Below, in pieces: positions 55,125 through 64,000 of a stretch of 64,000 bases of DNA. Positions within the stretch are counted from its first letter, which is position 1. Each line of letters begins with the position of its first letter. Source of the DNA: Macrosoma leucophasiata (taxonomy: Eukaryota; Arthropoda; Insecta; Lepidoptera; Hedylidae); contig JAWQUS010000023.1 of the NCBI GenBank assembly GCA_036365455.1, positions 2,232,001-2,296,000 of the forward strand, given 5' to 3'. Made by a program: the position numbers and the translations under genes. The notes beneath the pieces are model-generated. The model made no database searches. It had not been told where the DNA came from and saw only the letters and a program-made list of their open reading frames with translations.

Positions 55125-55720
55125 AGTTCGCCAAACACTATTTCGGCGCTGAACAAGAAAAAATCTTGTCTGCGCTAGACACGACGCGTGAACGATGCTG
55201 TGGTGCGGAGGAGGGCGGAGAAGGGTAAGGTAAAGTGGTCGATGGTCAGCCGTCAGGTAGTTTTTGTACTTTTATTTGAGTGGACGTACTGCAGCAAATT
55301 AAAACAAAATAATAAAATGACTGACACCGAGTTGTCTCTCACACCCTACGCACGACTGCCCGAAAACAATCTTAGCGTGAACACGTTTCTATTCGTGTTG
55401 TCTGTAGTAGACACGAAAGGTCTTCGTGTCTAGATCAGACCAAAATTCTTATCATGTATATAAGGAATTAGTCCTATCTGCAACAGACATGGTGATTTTT
55501 TTTAGCCTGTACAAGAGCTTTTAGGGCTCTTGCAAGTTTACGGCTTGTGAAATTACTATAATTGTTTAACCTTAAAAAATATTTGTGACTATCAACAAAC
55601 TGTTAACAGTGTTATAATAATCAGTCTATTAAGGTTTGCATGACCCACGAATAAACAGTGCTCCAAATGTTTGAGAAACTAGAATTCATATTTTAGTAAT
55701 TGTATGATGTTATTTAATAA
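55125..55720. other. Dpr intron, unassigned
   Basis: Imperfect inverted GCTAGACACGA/CGTGTCTAGA pair near 55180 and 55430; no repeat family recognised. Confidence 0.4.
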
Positions 55721-55724
55721 AGGT

Positions 55725-55807
55725 ATGGCCCTGTAATTTCCGACACAGAGGCATAACACCTTAGGCCTCAGGAGTGGTAACGCATCTGCATTTTGACCTT
55801 GGTCTTC
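55725..55807 (+). mobile_element. SINE-M fragment fused to SINE-A
   Basis: Central block to CCTTGGTCTT, then an abrupt switch into minus-strand SINE-A. Confidence 0.75.
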
Positions 55808-55965
55808 GCCGAAGTACTGGAAAATTTCCAGAAAATGGAAGAATCCCCATAGAACCAGAAATAAAGGACTTTACACCATTATCTCTGATAACCTCCTACC
55901 CGGGCATCGAACCTAGGACCTCAGCCTAGTAGTAGCGGCCTGCTTCCACTAGGCTACTGAGGCAG
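55808..55965 (-). mobile_element. SINE-A head portion fused to SINE-M
   Basis: CCGAAGTACTGGAAAATTTC on + to ACTGAGGCAGC; tRNA-like head intact. Confidence 0.82.
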
Positions 55966-56180
55966 CTTAATTTAGTTTAAAAATAAGGTTTTTTCTCATA
56001 AACTTATTCGGTAAATACCGAATGCCTTCATGTATAAATACCAGCATACAGTTCTAATAAAAATAAAATACTTAAAATATACAAAAAAAATAAAAACAAA
56101 ACACATATAACTATAATTTATTTAAAGCACGTAAATCTGGCACACACTTATCTATGCCAAATAAAGAAAAAAATATTTAC

Positions 56181-56274
56181 CGACAACGGAGAGGTACATC
56201 CGATGGCCGATAGGTGGCGTAGTACCCACTTGGCACTCGTAGACGCCAGAGTCGCGCCGTTGTGGGAACCTTAT
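56181..56274 (-). CDS. dpr-like: Dpr-family Ig protein, exon encoding end of first Ig domain
   Basis: Minus-strand exon of 94 nt, between an acceptor reading ...TTCACAG (AG at 56276-56275) and a GTAAAT donor (56180-56179). It gives 31 codons plus one base: IRFPQRRDSGVYECQVGTTP then PIGHRMYLSVV. DSGVYEC is the F-strand cysteine motif of an Ig domain, and the TTPP...LSVV ending is typical of the first Ig domain of Dpr proteins, neuronal surface receptors that pair with DIPs. Phase 0 is assumed at the 5' side; the spare G joins the next exon to make GAG (E). The preceding exon (start of Ig1 with its tryptophan) is not in the window to the right. Family is secure; the paralog (dpr8/9/11/21-like) is not resolved. 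Confidence 0.88.
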
Positions 56275-56525
56275 CTGTGAATGTTTTATGCTTGTTAATA
56301 GTCGAGACTTGGCAAGGTCTTGGCCGACTTGGCGATATGGCCAAGTCCGCCAAATTTCGCTGGGGGGCTGTAAACGAATGTGGCTCGATGATACATTTCA
56401 TACAGTTATGACAATAACTGATTAAAAGAAAGTCATATGTAAGTTTTTTTATAAATAACTCATATCTTTATATACCTATCACATATAATTAAAGCTATAT
56501 GTAATGTAGACAGATTAAAGAAAAT

Positions 56526-56985
56526 TTGACGGCCCGGTTAGTCCAGCGGTGTGAGATGACCGTTTGATTCGAAGGGTCGCGGGTTCGATCCCCGCACCGG
56601 GATAAATGTTTGTATGGCCTACAGATATTTGTTTCGGGTCTGGGTGTTTGTGTATGTGTTGTATGTGTACAACGGCACCCACGACACAGGTTTATACCTT
56701 TTTTTTTTTTTTTTTTTATGTAATAAAAGTGGCAAACAAGCATGCTGTTCACATTGATGTTAAGTGATGACTGCAGCCTATAGACACCCACACAAAGACC
56801 GAAGTCAAAATGCAGATGCGCTGCCACTCCTGAGGCATTAGGTGATATGCCTCTGTGCCTGAAATTACAGGGCCGTACATTACCACCTGACCGGAACACG
56901 ATAGTGCTGAACACTACCATTTAGCGGCAAGTATATTAGGTAATGCGGTGGTGCCTGTGAGTGTAAGCGTATTTTATTTTTTTAT
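56526..56985 (+). mobile_element. SINE-B copy 4 split by SINE-M
   Basis: Head and body 56526-56699; tail GTGAGTGTAAGCGTATTTT after the SINE-M. Confidence 0.85.
56700..56955 (-). mobile_element. SINE-M inserted in SINE-B
   Basis: Poly(T) to GTGGTGCC; SINE-B resumes with TGTGAGTGTAAGCG. Confidence 0.85.
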
Positions 56986-57387
56986 TTTTATTTAAAGGTA
57001 ATGAATTTGAAACCAATTTATGAAGAACTTTTCTTGTTTTAATTGTCAACTTGATCAAATCCTAATTTACGAATTGTATGTATCTTTGTTATTACTAGTA
57101 CTAGGAATCTGAAAAAATAAGAATAATTCTTTTTATGTCCAGATTTAGTGATATTTGACCCTAAATGATGTTTTTGGGGTTGAAAGGTTGAAATTAACTA
57201 TATTTGAAACAGAAAGGTCGGTTCATGGGCAAATAACCGCTTTTAGCAAGCCTATGAGTTCAACAAACATTTATTAGGTAGGTATTTTTAATCTTAAACA
57301 ATATCTAACCTTTACGCATATCATTTCAATAATTACATCACAAGGTATAAATGCTTGATTCTAAGTATAGAATTGGATATTTTATTT

Positions 57388-57550
57388 TATGAAACGAAGG
57401 TGGCAAACAAGCATGCATTTCACATGGATGTTAACTGATGACTGCAGCCTATAGACACCTACACAAAAATCAGAAGTCTAAGTGCAGATGTGTTGCCATC
57501 TTTGAGACCTTAGCTATTCTGTTTCCTTGATAGTTATTACGGGGCTATAC
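57388..57550 (-). mobile_element. SINE-M, old subfamily
   Basis: GAAGGTGGCAAACAAGCATG to TTATTACGGGGCTATAC. Confidence 0.7.
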
Positions 57551-57638
57551 ATTTAGATAAACACAGATTAGTACCGTAGCGGTAGCGTGGGATTATTGCA
57601 CGTGTACAAAGCCAGGACGGGTCACTAGTTATGACTTT

Positions 57639-57924
57639 TTTTTTTAAATGTATTGGAATTGACAAATAAGCATGCAGTTCACATTGATGTTAAAGTATGA
57701 CTGCAACCTATAGACACTTACACAAAGACCAAGGTCCAAATGCAGATGCGTTACCACTCCTGAGACCTAAGGTGTTATGCCTCTGTGCCGGAAATTACAG
57801 GGCCGTAAATTACCACCTGACCAAAACACGATAGTGCTGAACACTGCCATTTAGCGGCAAGTATATTAGGTAATGCGGTTGTGCCTACACTCGCGAGTTC
57901 CGTCACTGGAGCTCTACCACCAGT
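57639..57924 (-). mobile_element. SINE-M, full length
   Basis: Complete from poly(T) to CTCTACCACCAGT. Confidence 0.85.
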
Positions 57925-58239
57925 AAATATGAAAAAAAAAACAAACTATTCCGAAATATAAAGCAGTATTAGTTAAACATTCAATCCGGTCAACCGTACC
58001 CAAATTTATTCGCAGGTACAGTCGTAAAATATGGGTTATAGTCCAATTGACTTAATTTGCACTTGAATTTAAACGTCGGCTCGGGTCAGGTGTTTCGTAT
58101 CTCGACCAGCACTTTGTTGAAGTTTATAACAAGTGAAATGAGTTAGGCCTTGAAATTTTCGAGTTGATACATAAGCTATGCTGATATTATGACAAATGAT
58201 AGGTAGATTAAGAACAGTACACCGCAAGCAATATTTTTA

Positions 58240-58518
58240 CTGGTAGTAGAGCTGCAGTGACGGAGCTCGCGGGCGTAGGCACCACCGCATTACCTAATAT
58301 ACTTACCGCTAAATGGTAGTGTTCAGCACTATCGTCTTCCGGTCAGGTGGTAAAGTACGGCCTCGTAATTTTCGGCTTAGAGGCAAACACCTTAGGCCTC
58401 AGAAGCGGTAACGCATCTGCATGCTGACCTTAGCCTTTGTGTGGGTATCTATGGGCTACTGTCCTCACTTAATATCAATGTGAACTGCATGCTTATCTTC
58501 CACTTACATAACATAAAA
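58240..58518 (+). mobile_element. SINE-M, full length, diverged
   Basis: Complete with scattered changes (GTAGTAGAGCTGCAG). Confidence 0.82.
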
Positions 58519-58550
58519 AAACGTCGAGTCTACAAAAGAGACAATACTAG

Positions 58551-58811
58551 AAAAAATTCTAAAAAAAATGACATGGGGATTGAGCCCGAGAGATCAAGAG
58601 TAGCGTAGAAAAAATATTATAGAAATCAATATTTTTATGCAAAAAAGAACTAGTAATAGATAAAAGTGTTTTTATAATTAAGTTAGTTTTTTGTTAATGT
58701 GTTTTTTAGTAGGAAATATAAAACTTTTTTATTTTATTTATTTATTTCATTTACCAGAAAAAAATCTAAAAAAAATGACATGGGGATTGAGCCCGAGAGA
58801 TCACAGTAGCC
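58551..58811 (+). repeat. Pair of ~57-bp direct repeats, 204 bp apart
   Basis: GACATGGGGATTGAGCCCGA at 58571-58590 and 58775-58794, with shared flanks. Confidence 0.7.
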
Positions 58812-58913
58812 GTGGTGCAATGAATTAATTACCAAGACAGTCATCCTGATCTGTCTTATTCTAATTGAAATTTACTCTCTCTCTATCCATTTAATGCTAA
58901 AAAATACCCGTGC

Positions 58914-59388
58914 AAAGGAGATGTTGCGAGCTCGGCTCTGGTTCGTACACGTCCTCAAAAAATGGGTAAATTAAAGAAGAATCCGAAAAAAATACAATTA
59001 ATTTTTTCAAGTATATATTTTAGAGTTACAACCACATTTAATTCAAACGATTTTATCATTTTCAACTATGTTAAACATGGCGGCGATACAGCCGACACTT
59101 GGGATCAATCGATTTCGATAGTATTTAGATAATATTACTTTTTTCTCCAAGTACTATATAATCAAAATACAAATTAAAAAATGAAAATGTCAAATTGACA
59201 TCCCCCGCCATATTCGCCATGTTGGTTTTGAGTTGCAATTCTAACTGCAAATAATATTTTGTAACTGCAAACAAAGCTAAATAAGTGAAAATATGCAGTA
59301 AAAACGTTTTTATATTGATTTTACCTGTTTAATGATATTATGTACAATACATGGCCGGAGGTCCATACATTTTTGCAACATCTCCTTT
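58914..59388 (-). mobile_element. TIR element F, copy 2
   Basis: 475 bp, inverse of copy 1 with internal deletions; ends AAAGGAGATGTTGC at both sides. Confidence 0.7.
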
Positions 59389-59680
59389 ATCAGTTTAACG
59401 TCATTGGAAAAGGAAGCCAAAATATCTTACCAGTTAAACTAATTTCATTCCAATTTAAATGACTGTAGCCAATAAACTTGTAATCATACCGTTTTAAGTA
59501 GATTAGGTTTGGAAATTTATCCGATTTAACTTTGGACGATATTATCAGAGTTGGGACGAATCAACACAAAATCTCTGCAAAGATTATCGGAAGCCGGCGG
59601 ATCGTTTTGATTTGGTACAGTGAGGACTTGATATAAGATGAGATTATGGCGAGAGAGATTTCAGATGCCAAATAGGAATT

Positions 59681-59927
59681 TTTAATATACTTGCCGCTAA
59701 ATGGTAGTGTTAAGCACTATCGTGTTCCGGTCAGGTTGTAATGTATGGCCCTGTAATTTCCGGCACAGAGGCATAACACCTTAGGCCTCAGGCACTCCTG
59801 AGGCCTAAGGTGTTATGCATCTGCATTTTGACCTCGGTCTTTGTGGGGGTGTCTATAGGCTGCAGTCATCACTTAACATCAATGTGAACTGCATGCGTGT
59901 TTGCCACTTCCATAACATAAGAAAAAA
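59681..59927 (+). mobile_element. SINE-M, 5'-truncated, 7-bp target duplication, internal palindrome
   Basis: AGGAATT at 59674-59680 and 59928-59934. Contains a hairpin at 59770-59819 absent from sister copies. Confidence 0.85.
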
Positions 59928-59999
59928 AGGAATTCGTAATATTATGAAAACTGATGGAGAACTTTATATCGTGTAAAACTTGTAATATTTTTTTTTTCG

Positions 60000-60335
60000 T
60001 AATATAACATGCGAGTGAACTTTATAAAATAAAGAAAAATTAGAAAGAAAAATTTGCCTACGGGCAGGAATCGAACCTGCGACCTTTGGATGACCAGTCC
60101 AGCCGCTTTACCACTAAGCTACCGAAGTCCCACACCGATATGTCAAATTTTGCCTTCCCTTTTTTGATTAAGGATCGGTGAACGACGTCCGTTGATAACT
60201 AATGATTAGCTATACAACCGATATGACAAACTTTGCAGTTTATACAATATCGTTTAGATGTTGCTGTGGCCTTAATAGTTGTAATATTTTTAATTTTTCA
60301 CAATAACACATACGAGTGAACTTTAGAAAATAAAG
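60000..60335 (-). mobile_element. tRNA-core element C9
   Basis: Core 60056-60128 on the minus strand with canonical B box GGTTCGATTCC; 4-bp anticodon stem TGGA/TCCA around CTGGTCA. Includes the shared AACCGATATGACAAACTTTG body. Confidence 0.72.
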
Positions 60336-60364
60336 AAAAACTTGTTTTTGACACATCATCAAAT

Positions 60365-60517
60365 TAAATTACATTTTTTTAAGATATGGAAAGAAAAAAT
60401 TGGCTTCAGGCAAGACTCGAACTCTGGCCACTGGGATTCTAGTCCAGCCGCTCTTCCAACTGAGCTGCCGAAGTCCTGCCCGATTTGTCAAATCTTTCCT
60501 TCACATTATTGCATTGC
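60365..60517 (-). mobile_element. tRNA-core element C10
   Basis: Core 60402-60476; ends at TTATTGCATTGCATGCC where a SINE-M remnant starts. Confidence 0.65.
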
Positions 60518-60562
60518 ATGCCTACGCCCTCGAGGTCCTACACTGGAATTCGACCACCAGTG
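60518..60562 (-). mobile_element. SINE-M head remnant
   Basis: GCCTACGCCCTCGAGG to CGACCACCAGTG. Confidence 0.5.
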
Positions 60563-61084
60563 AGTTACTCAGATTGTATAAACAGCATTATTATATTACA
60601 ACTAACCGTTTCAAAAAACAGGACCGTTTTGTATTGTGATTATATAAATTTTGCCTTTGAAACTGGAAGGCTCTCATTATAGGACTGATCTGGCAGTACA
60701 AATTCTGAGTCACCAACACTATGAGAGTCATTTTGGGATTTCGACTTTTTTTAGGTGCCATGAGAATAGATTACGTCCAAGAGGAATTGTAATGTTCTCT
60801 GTGAAAAATCAATCTTGGCTGATCCTTTTCGACCCTGATTTCTCTTATGGGTCGAGCTAAAAAAGGACGTATCTTCTTATTTGTTTGCTCACTTCCCTCT
60901 AAAATGGTCGAGGAGGGCAATGGCTGTCACATGCGTCATACTCGTGAACGGGTGCTGTTGGTGGGGACTGGTCTGTTCTGGTTTGCAGGGGCTACATCAC
61001 ATTTAGTAGATAGCAGTTTATTTGCATCTATGCTATGGACGTTGACATTATTTGATTTTTCACGATAATCTGTACTAGATTTAA

Positions 61085-61427
61085 GCTCTCATTTAAAAGA
61101 GCTCTTACTGAGTTTGTTGGGTAGCGGAGTTCTTCTCAGTAGTGACTGCACTTGGAACTCTGCTAAGTGAATAACATTGATCTTGACGAATAAGTTTTTC
61201 TTTTTCTTCATTTATTATCATTGAAGGAATTGAAAAATTTTATGATTATTATGTTTTAACCAAATAGTTTAAATTTTAATTTTTAATTTACTATTAATAT
61301 ATGATTTTGCTTTTACTATATGTAATGGTTATTCGCTCTAGGTAGTTTATGATTTATTGACGTTTTGAAAGTATCTGTAAAGATCTATTCGAAATAAAAA
61401 TATTTTCTATTTCTATTTCTATTTCTA
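61085..61427 (+). mobile_element. LINE 3'UTR with (CTATTT)n tail
   Basis: TTACTGAGTTTGTTGGGTAG, GGAACTCTGC, ending ATTTCTATTTCTATTTC. Related to the 42 and 47 kb tails. The preceding 60562-61080 may be its coding remnant. Confidence 0.7.
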
Positions 61428-61431
61428 TACA

Positions 61432-62563
61432 TTGGGGATAGAAAGGTTGTCCATTTCCAATGGGGAATTCTACCTACAAATAGACGGAGTTGCCATGGGC
61501 TCCCCAGTTTCTCCCATAGTCGCCGATATATTCATAGATGACTTTGAGGAGAGAGCCCTGAGCACTACAACCATAACACCTCGCATTTATAAACGATATG
61601 TAGATGACACATTCACCATATTGGATAGCAATAATGTTTCTGTTTTTCTTTCACATCTCAATTCCATACACCATAAAATCAAATTCACTATGGAATTGGA
61701 ACAGGACAATAAATTAGCCTTCTTAGATACTTTATTAATTAGAAAAACCAATAACACACTCAGTCACACTGTGTTTAGGAAGTCTACCCATACTGATAGG
61801 TACCTTAATGGTGAATCACACCATCACCCGGCACATTTATCTGCCGATGGCTCATCTCTATTTCAGAGAGCACGAGGCATCTGTGACGACCACCATCTTC
61901 AGGGGGAGCTGAAGCACCTACGCCAGGTGCTACATAACAACAAGCTCCATGTACCACCTGTCCGTCACAGAGGCCGCGTGAAACCACCTACAGTAGAACG
62001 ACAACCAGCTATACTACCTTACGTTAAGGGTGTCACAGATAAAATCAGCAACATTTTAAAAAAGAATTCCATTAAAACAGTTTTCAAACCATATAAAAAG
62101 ATTCATCAGTATTTAAGACCCATTAAAAGTAATATTCCATTACAAAATTCTGGCATTTATAAATTAGATTGTGATTGTGGACTCTCATATATTGGTCAAA
62201 CGAAGAGAGCTGTATCCACCCGCGTTAAAGAGCACATTGCTGATATCAAAAACCGAAGAACAGGGAGGTCTGCAGTCTGTGAACACATAGCGCATAAGCC
62301 GAACCATTACATCCGGTTTGATAAAATTCAAATACTCTCTAGAGAACACAAACCCATTCCACGAATGGTACGCGAGGCTTTTGAAATTTAAATTCACCCA
62401 AATTTCAATAGAGAAGATGGGTGGCGATTATCAACATCATGGGATCCCATACTTAGCAAGATTAAATCCCAGCCGCAGCAGTCTGCAAGACCTCAAGATA
62501 CCATAAGTAATTATTGTGTTAATCCTGAACGCTACGCAAGGCGTTTACGAAATCGATGGAGGT
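61432..62563 (+). pseudogene. Penelope-like element ORF: RT plus GIY-YIG endonuclease, 5'-truncated with a stop
   Basis: The open stretch 61432-62391 begins inside the RT fingers/palm: GVAMGSPVSPIVADIF, then the catalytic YVDD (RYVDDTF) and thumb-like NKLAFLDTLL. After a linker with RARGICDD comes a GIY-YIG nuclease: SGIYKLDCDCGLSYIGQTKR, with the downstream R and H (TRVKEHI) expected of that fold. Penelope-like elements use this pair for insertion. The N-terminal RT is absent. A TAA at 62389-62391 interrupts the frame, which resumes as HPNFNREDGW...NPERYARRLRNRWR up to TAG at 62561-62563; sister proteins read straight through here, so it is a nonsense mutation. It abuts a LINE tail at 61427. 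Confidence 0.9.
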
Positions 62564-62750
62564 AGCTACATATAATTTTTTCAAACTTCTGTGAGACAAA
62601 TGTCACCTCAGTCTGCCCGGGACCACGGAAGCTGAAAAGCGACCGAAACGTCGGGTTGATTTTAAAAATAATTTTAGTTTAATATACGCGAGATAAATCC
62701 GTAAAAATAGTTTTATTTCAATGAGTGTAGCTCGCGAAAACCTAAGAACA
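62564..62750 (+). mobile_element. Penelope-like element 3' region (pLTR-type)
   Basis: Noncoding end following the ORF. It contains GAAAAGCGACCGAAACGTCG at about 62634-62653 and ends TAGTTTTATTTCAATGAG. The same block recurs on the minus strand at 6330-6600 and, diverged, at 28690-28850, which defines it as the element's repeated terminus. Confidence 0.75.
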
Positions 62751-62759
62751 TATCAAACT

Positions 62760-63400
62760 AAAATGAAATCAGAATATGTTTCCAACGCGGCACATTCACA
62801 AAAGCTCGTCTCTATATATCTAAAAACTAATTTCATTTTCATTTATTTTATGTCGGAACAGTATTAAGCGTCGAATACTGCACCAGTAGACACAGCCTGG
62901 TGATATGAATAGCCGCCGCTATATCATATTTGTTTAGAACGTTTTAATACAATATCGGATAGAGAATAAAATGAGTTTTATAGATGGAAAATTAGTTCTT
63001 CTTCCATTAAATTTAATGGCATTCAGTTAAGGTGGAAAAGTAAATAAGATAAAGTGGAAGAGTAAGTAACGAGTTAGTAAGTTGGGTAAGTAAATAAGTA
63101 AGTGGAATCGTTGCATCTTATCTTTACTTTCGCTATAAATGTTATCGTTCCTCTATTTGAAATTTTAATATACAATCTATAAATGACATATCTGAACAAA
63201 GCAGCCAATTGAGGTTTAGGTAGGTTTAGAGGTAGGTGTCAAATTTTAATGTCGGTTTAAGTACCAAAAATATTTCTAGTATTTCTTCCTTCTATTCCCA
63301 TAAAGAAGTTTTTCAGTACATATCTTTTTCAAAATTTTAGGCACAGTAGTATCGAAAATAAGGGTGAACCATATTTGTTTTTTCTTTACTGACTTCTTAA
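62760..63400. other. Unassigned AT-rich DNA at right end
   Basis: No Dpr exon or repeat found; short GTAAGTAA stutter at 63060-63105. Confidence 0.45.
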
Positions 63401-63404
63401 CTTT

Positions 63405-63410
63405 TTATTT

Positions 63411-63442
<32 letters not shown>

Positions 63443-63540
63443 ACTTTAATGCACACATTATAAAAATGAAGTACATAAGGTGGACTTAATGCCTTTAGGC
63501 ATTATCTGCCAGTCAACCTTAAGGTTGTACAAGAAAAACC
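63405..63540 (-). mobile_element. LINE 3' end with (TAAA)n tail
   Basis: (TTTA)8 on + then AACTTTAATGCACACATT, GTGGACTTAATGCCTTTAGG, CAGTCAACCTTAAGG, a 3'UTR I know as common in moths. Confidence 0.6.
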
Positions 63541-63879
63541 ACGAGATGTTGCAGAAAAATAAAAGAACTATGAAATAAAAAAAACTACAATGACTAAAAC
63601 ACGAAGCAGATAATTACTTACGTAAATAACTAAAGATATATTAACTATTATATTATTTTTAATTGTAAAACAATATTTGAGGTCCTTTCAATATGACCTT
63701 TTGTATGTCATAAACTTATTCCAAATTGTTATTTTTAAAAGTTAAATTATCCCATAGTGCTCATTTTTAGATTACATATATTTTTCGTTACGCAAAGTTT
63801 TTTTTTTTTTGAGTTTTTTGGGTTGGTTGATCTACGTAATATATTATGTGTTTTAAATTTAAACTCAATCGACTCGGTA

Positions 63880-63972
63880 CTTACAAAGAATCGGTTATGA
63901 TAGACAGAGAAGCAGACACGCGAGTGGTCTTATAAATATTCTGTTTTTTCCTTTTGGGGTACAGAACCCAGA
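63880..63972 (+). repeat. GGGTTCCG repeat end
   Basis: GACACGCGAGTGGTCTTATA then TTTTTTCCTTTTGGGGTAC, AGAACCCAGAAAG. Confidence 0.55.
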
Positions 63973-64000
63973 AAGTTCAATTATTCAAAGCTAAAAACCA

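Noticed and set aside
56177..56401. 74-codon minus frame over the 56 kb Dpr exon
   Set aside because: Out of phase with the Ig sequence; the real exon is 56181-56274.
60651..61068. Two short plus frames before the 61 kb LINE tail
   Set aside because: Possibly LINE remnants, but no motif strong enough to annotate as coding.

Overview
The window looks like lepidopteran (moth or butterfly) nuclear DNA: AT-rich, intron-poor in coding sequence and saturated with retroelements. The SINE families, the GGGTTCCG/ACTAG-type interspersed repeats and the RTE and Penelope-like elements are of kinds I know from Lepidoptera. Species cannot be fixed from sequence alone. No prokaryotic gene, CRISPR array or complete cellular mRNA is present.

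The one host gene I can support lies on the minus strand and runs from beyond the right edge down to about 40.5 kb. Four small exons (56181-56274, 50611-50738, 42913-43081, 40716-40816) have canonical GT/AG sites and compatible phases. Joined in order they encode the end of a first immunoglobulin domain, a complete second Ig domain and a short hydrophobic C-terminus. This is the signature of the Dpr family (defective proboscis extension response), neuronal cell-surface Ig proteins that bind DIPs. Upstream exons (signal peptide, first half of Ig1) must lie past 64000. Introns of about 5.4, 7.5 and 2.1 kb are packed with transposons. Everything left of 40 kb is intergenic or belongs to a gene whose exons I cannot see.

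Mobile DNA dominates. (1) SINE-M, about 295 bp with a poly(A) tail, resembles Heliconius Metulj SINEs; 42 full or partial copies in both orientations. (2) tRNA-derived SINE-A (11 copies) and SINE-B (4), plus one Bm1-like tRNA SINE. (3) 5S-SINE (5 copies plus one chimera), whose head carries a tRNA-like A box followed by a clear piece of 5S rRNA. (4) An intact RTE-clade LINE (29524-32731) with a 992-codon EN-RT ORF, a 99%-identical truncated relative, and three copies of an apparent bipartite derivative joining its 5'UTR to its 3' end. (5) 3' ends of several other LINEs with distinct microsatellite tails. (6) A Penelope-like element with RT and GIY-YIG domains at 61432-62563, plus two relics. 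(7) TIR elements: a hAT MITE with 8-bp target duplication, mariner-type MITEs with TA duplication, and a family whose inverted repeats enclose a tRNA-like cloverleaf.

Layout: 1-14 kb, SINEs, LINE tails and a Penelope relic; 14-24 kb, SINE composites and a TIR element split by a LINE; 24-29 kb, MITEs and SINEs; 29-33 kb, the RTE nested in an older repeat; 33-40 kb, minisatellite, tRNA-bearing TIR elements and LINE relics; 40-57 kb, the Dpr gene and intronic repeats; 57-64 kb, presumed Dpr intron with SINEs, MITE and Penelope element. The most notable signals are the 5S/tRNA-headed SINE, the bipartite RTE derivative, the tRNA-like cores inside TIR elements, and a recurring set of perfect short-loop hairpins that look like template-switch scars when compared with sister copies.
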